NCBI GenBank assembly: GCA_934292725.1
Contig: CAKQXY010000061.1
Span: 1-17,773, forward strand
DNA from: an uncultured Lachnospiraceae bacterium
GTDB taxonomy: Bacteria; Bacillota; Clostridia; Lachnospirales; Lachnospiraceae
Direction: 5' to 3'
DNA: 17,773 nucleotides
Shown here piece after piece: positions 7,014 to 13,462 of the stretch (positions within the stretch are counted from its first letter, which is position 1; each line of letters begins with the position of its first letter). Below the pieces are notes generated by a model, which worked only from the letters and a program-made list of their open reading frames with translations, made no database searches and was not told the origin of the DNA. The translations under genes and the position numbers were made by a program.

Positions 7014-8876
7014 ATGGGAAAGATTATTGGTATTGACTTAGGTACTACAAACTCTTGTGTAGCAGTTATGGAAGGTGGAAAGCCAGTTGTTATCACAAAT
7101 ACAGAGGGTGTTCGTACAACACCATCCGTTGTTGCATTTACAAAGACTGGTGAGCGTCTGGTAGGTGAGCCGGCAAAGCGTCAGGCTGTTACAAATGCAG
7201 ACCATACCATTTCTTCTATTAAGAGACATATGGGTACTGATTATAAAGTAACAATTGATGATAAGAGATATACTCCTCAGGAGATCTCCGCAATGATCCT
7301 TCAGAAGTTAAAGGCAGATGCAGAGGCTTATCTGGGTGAGAAGGTAACTGAGGCAGTTATCACTGTTCCGGCATATTTCAACGATGCACAGCGTCAGGCA
7401 ACAAAGGATGCTGGTAAGATTGCAGGTCTTGATGTAAAGCGTATCATCAACGAGCCTACAGCAGCAGCTTTAGCATATGGTCTTGATAACGAGCATGAGC
7501 AGAAGATCATGGTATACGACCTTGGTGGTGGTACATTCGATGTTTCTATCATTGAGATCGGTGATGGCGTTATCGAAGTACTGGCAACTGCTGGTGACAA
7601 CCACTTAGGTGGAGATGACTTTGATAACAAGGTTACTCAGTGGATGTTAGACGAGTTCAAGAAGACTGAGGGTGTTGATCTGTCTAACGATAAGATGGCA
7701 CTTCAGAGATTAAAGGAAGCAGCAGAGAAGGCAAAGAAAGAGCTGTCTACCGCTACTACCACAAACATTAACCTTCCGTTCATCACTGCTACTGCTGAGG
7801 GACCGAAGCACTTAGATATGACACTGACAAGAGCAAAATTCGATGAGCTGACTGCAGATCTGATCGCTCGTACTGAGAGACCAGTAAGAGAGGCTCTTGA
7901 GGGCGCTGGACTGACAGCAGCAGAGCTTGATAAGGTTCTTCTTGTAGGTGGTTCTACACGTATGATTTCCGCACAGGATAAGGTTCGTGCACTGACTGGC
8001 AAGGAGCCGTCTAAGACACTGAACCCAGATGAGTGTGTAGCAATCGGTGCTTCCATTCAGGGTGGTAAGTTAGCAGGTGATTCTGGTGCAGGCGATATCC
8101 TTCTGCTTGATGTTACACCGTTAACCCTTTCTATCGAGACTATGGGTGGTGTTGCTACTCATCTGATCGAGAGAAATACTACAATCCCGACAAAGAAGAG
8201 CCAGATCTTCTCTACCGCAGCTGATAATCAGACAGCAGTAGATATCAACGTTGTACAGGGTGAGAGACAGTTCGCACGTGACAACAAGTCCTTAGGACAG
8301 TTCCGTCTGGACGGTATCGCACCAGCAAGAAGAGGTGTTCCGCAGATCGAAGTTACTTTCGATATCGATGCAAACGGTATTGTAAATGTATCTGCTAAGG
8401 ATCTTGGAACTGGTAAGGAGCAGCACATCACCATCACTGCAGGTTCCAACATGTCTGATTCTGATATCGAGAAGGCTGTTAAGGAAGCAGCTGAGTTCGA
8501 GGCACAGGATAAGGCTCGTAAGGAAGGCGTAGATGCTCGTAATGAGGCAGATTCCTTCGTATTCCAGACTGAGAATGCAATGAAGGAAGTTGGCGATAAG
8601 CTTGATCCGACCTTAAAGGGTCAGGTAGAGAGCGACCTTCAGGCACTGAAGGATCTCATCGCTTCTACCGATATCAACAACGTAACACCAGATCAGACTG
8701 AGCAGTTAAAGGCAAAGACTGAGACCTTAAAGAATAGCGCACAGCAGCTGTTCTCCAAGATGTATGAGCAGGCACAGGCAGCTCAGGGTGGTGCACAGGC
8801 AGGCCCAGACATGAACGCAGGTGCAGGTGCTTCATCATCTGATGATGTTGTTGATGGAGATTACAAGGAAGTTTAA
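7014..8876 (+). CDS. dnaK: Molecular chaperone DnaK (Hsp70)
   Basis: This ATP-dependent chaperone binds exposed hydrophobic peptides and cycles with DnaJ and GrpE. Its 620 residues are a usual length. Hsp70 signatures are all present: IGIDLGTTNSCVAV at the start, VYDLGGGTFDVSI near 165-180, and VLLVGGSTRMISAQDKVRAL near 305-325. The substrate-binding domain begins around DVTPLTLSIETMGG, and the helical lid ends in an Ala/Gly/Gln-rich tail and DVVDGDYKEV. AGGAGG at 6998-7003 precedes the ATG at 7014. It is the third gene of the CIRCE-controlled operon and has no second CIRCE of its own. Codon use is even and looks like a highly expressed gene. Confidence 0.98.
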   Translation: MGKIIGIDLGTTNSCVAVMEGGKPVVITNTEGVRTTPSVVAFTKTGERLVGEPAKRQAVTNADHTISSIKRHMGTDYKVTIDDKRYTPQEISAMILQKLKADAEAYLGEKVTEAVITVPAYFNDAQRQATKDAGKIAGLDVKRIINEPTAAALAYGLDNEHEQKIMVYDLGGGTFDVSIIEIGDGVIEVLATAGDNHLGGDDFDNKVTQWMLDEFKKTEGVDLSNDKMALQRLKEAAEKAKKELSTATTTNINLPFITATAEGPKHLDMTLTRAKFDELTADLIARTERPVREALEGAGLTAAELDKVLLVGGSTRMISAQDKVRALTGKEPSKTLNPDECVAIGASIQGGKLAGDSGAGDILLLDVTPLTLSIETMGGVATHLIERNTTIPTKKSQIFSTAADNQTAVDINVVQGERQFARDNKSLGQFRLDGIAPARRGVPQIEVTFDIDANGIVNVSAKDLGTGKEQHITITAGSNMSDSDIEKAVKEAAEFEAQDKARKEGVDARNEADSFVFQTENAMKEVGDKLDPTLKGQVESDLQALKDLIASTDINNVTPDQTEQLKAKTETLKNSAQQLFSKMYEQAQAAQGGAQAGPDMNAGAGASSSDDVVDGDYKEV

Positions 8877-8922
8877 TTAAAAACGCTTAATTAGAAAGCT
8901 TGAAAAAAATATCAACTGTGGG

Positions 8923-8951
8923 TTGAAATAATTAAGAAGTTTTTGTAAGAT
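8923..8951 (+). promoter_or_regulatory. Possible secondary promoter ahead of dnaJ
   Basis: TTGAAA at 8923-8928 and TAAGAT at 8946-8951 are 17 bases apart. The -35 matches five of six positions and the -10 only four. If active it would give dnaJ expression independent of CIRCE. The match is modest and could be chance in this A/T-rich gap. Confidence 0.3.
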
Positions 8952-8955
8952 AAAA

Positions 8956-9062
8956 ATGGCATCACTCTTGGGGACTTCTCCAGGAGTTTTGCCATGTTAA
9001 GAGTAAGAAAAGTATTGGTAGCCCTTTTGGCCGAAGCGGCTTTGAGCGGTTGCCCAGATGGG
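8956..9062 (+). other. Structured dnaK-dnaJ intergenic region
   Basis: Two foldable segments fill the 193-base gap. The first (8956-8995) pairs ATGGCA (8956-8961) with TGCCAT (8990-8995) and ACTCTTGG (8964-8971) with CCAGGAGT (8980-8987), with no T-tract after it. The second pairs GGTAGCC (9017-9023) with GGTTGCC (9048-9054) using wobbles, around GCCG-AAG-CGGC (9030-9040). CCC at 9053-9055 can instead pair with GGG at 9060-9062, which is part of the dnaJ ribosome site. The first hairpin could be an attenuator or RNA-processing site. Confidence 0.4.
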
Positions 9063-9069
9063 AGTATTT

Positions 9070-10224
9070 ATGGCAGAGAAGAGAGATTACTACGAAGTCC
9101 TTGGTGTAGCGAAGGACGCTGATGATGCCGCCATAAAAAAGGCATACAGAGAGATTGCCAAGAAGTATCATCCGGATATTAACCCGAGCGCAGAAGCTGC
9201 AGAAATTTTTAAAGAGGCCTCAGAGGCTTACAGTGTATTAAGTGATAAGGAAAAGCGTGCACAGTATGACCAGTTTGGTCATGCAGCATTTGATGGCAGC
9301 GGCGGAGGCTACGGCGGTGGTTTTAGTGGCTTTAGCGGCGATATGGGTGACATTTTTGGAGATATCTTTGGAGATTTATTTGGCGGCGGACGAAGCAGAA
9401 GAAATGACGGTCCAATGAAGGGCGCAAATCTTCGAACAGCAGTACGCATTACATTTGATGAGTCTGTAAAGGGCTGCGAGAAGGAGCTTAAGTTAAATCT
9501 GAAGGATCCTTGTCCGACCTGTCATGGCTCAGGTGCAAAGCCAGGAACTTCTCCGATTACTTGTCCGAAATGTCAGGGACGCGGTCAGGTTACAATCACA
9601 CAGCAGTCAATGTTTGGTATGGTTCGTAACGTTCAGGTCTGCCCGGATTGTCATGGAAGCGGTAAGATCATAAAGGACAAGTGTACGGATTGCCGTGGTA
9701 CCGGATATCAGACAAAGTTAAAGACCATTCAGGTTACGATTCCAGCTGGTATTGACAATGGCCAGAGCATTCGTATTCGCGGAAAGGGCGAGCCTGGTAT
9801 TAACGGCGGCGAGTGGGGCGATCTTCTTGTTGAGGTTGCAGTATCACAGCATCCGATCTTCAGACGTCAGGACTACGATATTTTCTCAACAGTGCCAGTA
9901 TCTTTTGTACAGGCAGCGCTTGGTGCAACGATTAGAATCGATACAATTGACGGTCAGGTGGAGTATGAGCTTAAAGCAGGAACTCAGACTGATACGCAGG
10001 TACGTTTAAGAGGCAAGGGTGTTCCGAGTCTTCGTAACAAAAATGTACGCGGTGATCATTATGTTACTTTTGTGGTACAGGTACCAACCAGTATGACAAA
10101 GGAGCAAAAAGAGGCACTTCAGGCATTCGATGAAGCAATGAATGGAAAGCCGACTGCCAATACAACGACAACTAAGAAAAAGCATCCGATCAAAGATTTC
10201 TTTGAAAAAGATAAGGATAAATAA
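9070..10224 (+). CDS. dnaJ: Chaperone protein DnaJ (Hsp40)
   Basis: DnaJ delivers substrates to DnaK and stimulates its ATPase. The 384-residue protein has the class A layout. The J domain (1-70) carries HPD at 34-36. A Gly/Phe-rich linker spans about 77-107. Four CxxCxGxG zinc modules have cysteines at 148/151, 165/168, 191/194 and 205/208. C-terminal substrate-binding and dimerisation domains follow. I chose the ATG at 9070 (MAEKRDYYEVLGV, the canonical start) with GGGAG at 9060-9064; an in-frame ATG at 9058 overlaps that ribosome site. Last gene of the operon, closed by a terminator at 10241. Confidence 0.97.
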   Translation: MAEKRDYYEVLGVAKDADDAAIKKAYREIAKKYHPDINPSAEAAEIFKEASEAYSVLSDKEKRAQYDQFGHAAFDGSGGGYGGGFSGFSGDMGDIFGDIFGDLFGGGRSRRNDGPMKGANLRTAVRITFDESVKGCEKELKLNLKDPCPTCHGSGAKPGTSPITCPKCQGRGQVTITQQSMFGMVRNVQVCPDCHGSGKIIKDKCTDCRGTGYQTKLKTIQVTIPAGIDNGQSIRIRGKGEPGINGGEWGDLLVEVAVSQHPIFRRQDYDIFSTVPVSFVQAALGATIRIDTIDGQVEYELKAGTQTDTQVRLRGKGVPSLRNKNVRGDHYVTFVVQVPTSMTKEQKEALQAFDEAMNGKPTANTTTTKKKHPIKDFFEKDKDK

Positions 10225-10240
10225 ATAGTTTTTAGCAGGG

Positions 10241-10290
10241 AGAGCTGCTGCAAAATGGATGTTATCATCCGTGGAGCGGCAGCTCTTTTT
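10241..10290 (+). terminator. Intrinsic terminator after dnaJ
   Basis: AGAGCTGC at 10241-10248 pairs with GCAGCTCT at 10279-10286. An inner GGATG (10257-10261) and CATCC (10266-10270) hairpin caps the stem. The final T of the stem runs into TTTT at 10287-10290. It ends the heat-shock operon 17 bases after the dnaJ stop. Confidence 0.88.
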
Positions 10291-10394
10291 GGGCTATTGA
10301 TTTTGTGGTTGTGGGGATTAAGAAATGCCCACTTGGTGATGGCTAGAGGATAACGATTGTGAACCATATGGTAACAGAAGGGAGAAGCGTGGAC

Positions 10395-10889
10395 ATGATA
10401 ACAATACGAAAAGCCAAGCTGACTGATCTCGATCAGATGATGGAAATTTATGCGAAGGCAAAGCGTTTTATGGATAGTACTGGAAACACAACTCAGTGGA
10501 AGATTGGTTATCCAACACGAAAAATGATACAGGATGATATTGAAAATGGATACAGCTTTGTCTGCATTGGAGAGGATAACATTGTGCATGCAGCATTTAA
10601 GTTCTTTGTGGGAGAAGATCCAACGTATCGCGTGATCGAGCAGGGCAGCTGGAAAAATGATAATACATACGGAACAATCCACCGTGTTGCAAGTGACGGA
10701 ACAATCAAGGGCGTATTTTCACAGATAGTTTCATTTTGCGAAGTGATTTGCCCAGAGCTTCGCGCCGATACACATGAAAACAATCACGTCATGCAGCATC
10801 TGCTTGAAAAAAATGGGTTCGAGCGCTGCGGTGTTATATATGTAGAGGATGGCACACCACGGTTTGCTTATCAGCGCTGTGCACGATAA
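10395..10889 (+). CDS. GNAT-family N-acetyltransferase
   Basis: This is probably an acetyl-CoA-dependent acetyltransferase. The 164-residue protein opens with the common GNAT start MITIRKAKLTDLDQMMEIY. It has a central beta region, then HRVASDGTIKGVFSQIVSF at the place of the acetyl-CoA loop, and a C-terminal ADTHENNHVMQHLLEKNGFERCGVIY segment typical of the fold. The loop TIKGVF departs from the strict Q/R-x-x-G-x-G/A pattern. The substrate is unknown. The ATG at 10395 suits GGGAG at 10380-10384; upstream in-frame starts at 10359 and 10389 (GTG) are less well placed. It stands alone between the dnaJ terminator and the two-component genes. Confidence 0.85.
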   Translation: MITIRKAKLTDLDQMMEIYAKAKRFMDSTGNTTQWKIGYPTRKMIQDDIENGYSFVCIGEDNIVHAAFKFFVGEDPTYRVIEQGSWKNDNTYGTIHRVASDGTIKGVFSQIVSFCEVICPELRADTHENNHVMQHLLEKNGFERCGVIYVEDGTPRFAYQRCAR

Positions 10890-10925
10890 AATATACTGCT
10901 CATAAGAATGATCGTAACGTAGATT

Positions 10926-10960
10926 AGCGGTGAGACCGACAAAACAATCGTCGAACCGCT
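10926..10960 (+). terminator. Weak terminator-like hairpin before the response regulator gene
   Basis: AGCGGT (10926-10931) pairs with ACCGCT (10955-10960), and CGAC (10937-10940) pairs with GTCG (10950-10953) inside it. The tail is TTTCGT, a poor U-tract. It could end the acetyltransferase transcript or be a leader hairpin of the response regulator gene. Confidence 0.35.
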
Positions 10961-10991
10961 TTCGTAAACTTTCCGGGAGGAAAAGAAGAAA

Positions 10992-11675
10992 ATGACAAAA
11001 ATACTACTGGTAGAGGACGATGGCCAGATTGCTGCGTATCTGGGCGAACTGCTTCGCGCAGAGGGTTTTGATACGCAAATTGCAGGCTCTAAAAAAGAGG
11101 CGGGCGAATGCCTTTTGGCACAAGCCTTTGATCTGGTGCTCCTTGATGTAAGTCTGCCGGATGGAAACGGCTTTTCTATTTGTGCAGAAATAAAAAGAGA
11201 ATACGAGATTCCGGTGATCTTTCTGACTGCATCGGGTGACGAGTACAGCGTAGTCGCAGGTCTTGATATGGGTGCAGATGACTACATAGCAAAACCATTT
11301 CGTCCTCGTGAGCTGATCTCAAGAATCCGCTCAGTGCTTCGTCGCTGCAAAAAAGAACAGCGCATTTTAAGCTGTGGCGATCTTAGGGTCAATGTGTCAT
11401 CAGCGACAGTTACAAAGGGCGAAAAAGAGCTTTTCTTATCAGCACTTGAGTATCGTCTGCTGCTTCTTTTGCTGCAGAATAAAGGTCAGATTTTGACGAG
11501 AAATCAGCTGCTTGAGGAGATATGGGATGCATCTGGCGAATATGTAAATGACAATACGCTGTCTGTGTATATGAAGCGTCTGCGTGAGAAGATTGAGGAA
11601 AATCCACAAAGTCCACGTTTGCTTCATACTATTCGAGGTATTGGATATCGCATGGAAGATCGGGCAGAGCAATAA
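10992..11675 (+). CDS. OmpR/PhoB-family response regulator
   Basis: This is the DNA-binding partner of the histidine kinase encoded next to it. The 227-residue protein has a receiver domain (about 1-115) with acidic pocket residues E8, D9 and D10, phospho-acceptor D52 in LLDVSLPDGNG, T79 and K101 in AKPF. A winged-helix effector domain follows (about 130-223), with the usual LLLLLLQNKGQILTRNQLLEEIW and VYMKRLREKIEENP elements and GIGYRM at the end. The ATG at 10992 has GGAGG at 10976-10980. The kinase gene starts 15 bases downstream. A likely target is the ABC-gene promoter region near 12668-12745, by analogy with peptide-sensing modules. Confidence 0.95.
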   Translation: MTKILLVEDDGQIAAYLGELLRAEGFDTQIAGSKKEAGECLLAQAFDLVLLDVSLPDGNGFSICAEIKREYEIPVIFLTASGDEYSVVAGLDMGADDYIAKPFRPRELISRIRSVLRRCKKEQRILSCGDLRVNVSSATVTKGEKELFLSALEYRLLLLLLQNKGQILTRNQLLEEIWDASGEYVNDNTLSVYMKRLREKIEENPQSPRLLHTIRGIGYRMEDRAEQ

Positions 11676-11690
11676 AAAGGGGAAAATTAT

Positions 11691-12689
11691 ATGAGACCAG
11701 AATACCATAAATTAATCATGGCAGACAGTATGCTTGCAGCAGCCGCACTTATCGTTTTATTTGTGTGGGGCTTGCAGGCTGCTGTCTGCATTCTTTTTTC
11801 AGCACTTGTGTTGTCAGGTGTGTTTGTATCTGAGATTCGCAGGCGTGAGGCGCAGGCATCTAGTCTGTCAGACGAGATCGACCGTATTCTTTATGGGGAA
11901 GAACACTGGAATTTGGACGAATACAGCGAGGGAGAGCTTGCCATTTTACAGGATAAAGTACGAAAACTTGTCATAAGACTGCGTGAGCAGGCAGATCAGC
12001 TTCAAAAAGAAAAGAATTTTCAGGCAGAGATGATGGCTGATATTTCTCATCAATTAAAAACACCGCTTACTGCAATGCGTCTGATGATCAGCAGCATTAG
12101 AAAGCTTGAGGGCAGTGGAGAGGACGAAGTGCGTCAGCGCGAAAGACGTCTTACCGAGATGCAGCAGCTTGTAGATCGTGTAGATTCGCTTGTTGTAGTG
12201 CTTCTTAAGATGGCAAAGCTTGATTCAGGAACTGCTATTCTTCAGAAGGAGAAGATTTCCATTAAGGATCTTATTTTACATAGTGCAGAGCCGCTTGCAA
12301 TTTCCATGGACTTGCATGGTGTAAAGCTTTGTCTGAATGGAAATGACACAGACAGCTTTTTTGGTGATTTTGGCTGGAGTGCAGAGGCAATTACTAATAT
12401 CTTGAAAAATGGCATCGAGCATATGGAGAACGGCGGTAATCTTTGTGTGAGCTGGCGAGAGACATCTGTTTACAGTGAGATCGTGATCACGGATGAGGGA
12501 AGCGGCATAAGCGATGAGGAACTGCCACATATTTTTGAGCGATTTTATAGGGGAAAAACGGCGCGTCACAGCGGATTTGGAATTGGTATGGCAATGGCAC
12601 AGAGTATCTTTGCAAAACAAAATGGAACAATTAAGGCGCAAAACAGAGAGGAGGGCGGCGCAAAATTTGTCATTCATGTGCGCAAGTGA
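11691..12689 (+). CDS. Membrane histidine kinase, small-loop (intramembrane-sensing-like) type
   Basis: This sensor kinase phosphorylates the preceding response regulator. Its 332 residues begin with two adjacent membrane segments (about 11-28 and 30-47) with practically no extracytoplasmic loop, so there is no room for an external sensor domain. A helical stretch leads to the HisKA domain with H120 in ADISHQLKTPL. The ATPase domain has the N box (N236, N240), G1 DEGSG at 268-272, the FERFYRG box and G2 GFGIG at 295-299. AAGGGGAAA precedes the ATG. In BceS-like kinases with this layout the stimulus is passed on by the partner ABC transporter, and such a transporter is encoded next door. Confidence 0.94.
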   Translation: MRPEYHKLIMADSMLAAAALIVLFVWGLQAAVCILFSALVLSGVFVSEIRRREAQASSLSDEIDRILYGEEHWNLDEYSEGELAILQDKVRKLVIRLREQADQLQKEKNFQAEMMADISHQLKTPLTAMRLMISSIRKLEGSGEDEVRQRERRLTEMQQLVDRVDSLVVVLLKMAKLDSGTAILQKEKISIKDLILHSAEPLAISMDLHGVKLCLNGNDTDSFFGDFGWSAEAITNILKNGIEHMENGGNLCVSWRETSVYSEIVITDEGSGISDEELPHIFERFYRGKTARHSGFGIGMAMAQSIFAKQNGTIKAQNREEGGAKFVIHVRK

Positions 12690-12745
12690 CAAAATTGTCA
12701 CCGAAAAGTAAGTAAGCTGTCACTTACAGCGTGTACCATAATAAT
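12668..12745 (+). promoter_or_regulatory. Candidate operator and promoter of the ABC transporter genes
   Basis: GTGACAA-AA-TTGTCAC at 12686-12701 is a perfect inverted repeat that begins in the kinase stop codon. TGTCAC recurs directly at 12696-12701 and 12718-12723, 22 bases apart (about two helical turns), with a looser TGTCAT at 12668. CTGTCA (12717-12722) and AATAAT (12740-12745), 17 bases apart, form a weak promoter typical of activator-dependent sites. The direct repeats suit an OmpR-type regulator, most simply the one encoded at 10992. Confidence 0.5.
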
Positions 12746-12781
12746 TGAAAATGAAAGATCATAAGATCAGGAGGGATGAGA

Positions 12782-13462
12782 ATGGAGATTTTGCGGGCAT
12801 CACATTTGTGTAAGACATATGGAAAGGGCGAGAATGAGGTGAGAGCTCTTGATGATGTGTGTTTTTCAATTGAAAAGGGAGAATTTGTTGCAATTGTTGG
12901 TACATCTGGTTCGGGAAAGTCTACGCTGATGCACATATTGGGCGGAGTGGATCGTCCAGACAGCGGAAGTGTATACATGGACGGACAGGATATATATAAG
13001 CAAAATGATGAGCAGCTGGCAATTTTTCGCCGCAGGCAGGTGGGACTGATTTATCAGTTTTATAACTTAATTCCTGTGCTTGATGCTGTTGAAAATATGA
13101 CACTTCCGGCGCTTCTTGACGGTCGAAAGGTGGAAAAATCGCGCATCAATCAGATGATAAATGATCTTGGCTTACAAGGGCGTGAGCATCATCTGCCCAA
13201 TCAGCTCTCCGGTGGTCAGCAGCAGCGTGTTTCAATTGGAAGGGCGCTAATCAATTCGCCAACAGTGATTTTAGCCGATGAGCCGACTGGAAATCTTGAT
13301 TCGAAAAACAGTCAGGAGATCATGAATCTTCTTCGATTGTCGAATGAAAAATATCATCAGACCTTGATTGTTATCACGCACGACGAGGAGATTGCAAACC
13401 AGGCGAAGCACTTAATCCGCATCGAGGATGGGCGGATTTGCAGAGATGAGGTGATCCGCTGA
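12782..13462 (+). CDS. ABC transporter ATP-binding protein (MacB/LolD-like)
   Basis: This is the cytoplasmic ATPase of the exporter-like complex made with the following permease. The 226 residues contain Walker A (GTSGSGKST, 40-48), Q-loop Q92, signature LSGGQ (142-146), Walker B with D166/E167 in ILADEPTGNLD, and H-loop H200. The EPTGNLD form and short length are those of the MacB/LolD/BceA group. The ATG at 12782 has AGGAGGG at 12769-12775; the ATG at 12776 directly abuts that site and is unlikely. The stop overlaps the permease start (TGATG at 13460-13464), so translation is probably coupled. The substrate is unknown; peptide antibiotics are a reasonable guess from the neighbouring two-component genes. 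Confidence 0.95.
   Translation: MEILRASHLCKTYGKGENEVRALDDVCFSIEKGEFVAIVGTSGSGKSTLMHILGGVDRPDSGSVYMDGQDIYKQNDEQLAIFRRRQVGLIYQFYNLIPVLDAVENMTLPALLDGRKVEKSRINQMINDLGLQGREHHLPNQLSGGQQQRVSIGRALINSPTVILADEPTGNLDSKNSQEIMNLLRLSNEKYHQTLIVITHDEEIANQAKHLIRIEDGRICRDEVIR

Noticed and set aside
8874..8893. TAATTAA/TTAATTA inverted repeat just after dnaK as a terminator
   Set aside because: The stem is entirely A-T and has no T-tract after it, so it would be too weak to end transcription.
8962..9171. Minus-strand 69-codon frame across the dnaK-dnaJ gap
   Set aside because: It runs into the dnaJ coding region on the opposite strand and no supporting ribosome site or homology is apparent.
10119..10682. Minus-strand 187-codon open frame over the dnaJ end and acetyltransferase
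   Set aside because: It crosses the dnaJ terminator and two convincing plus-strand genes; composition (many C, H, I, S) is typical of an antisense shadow.
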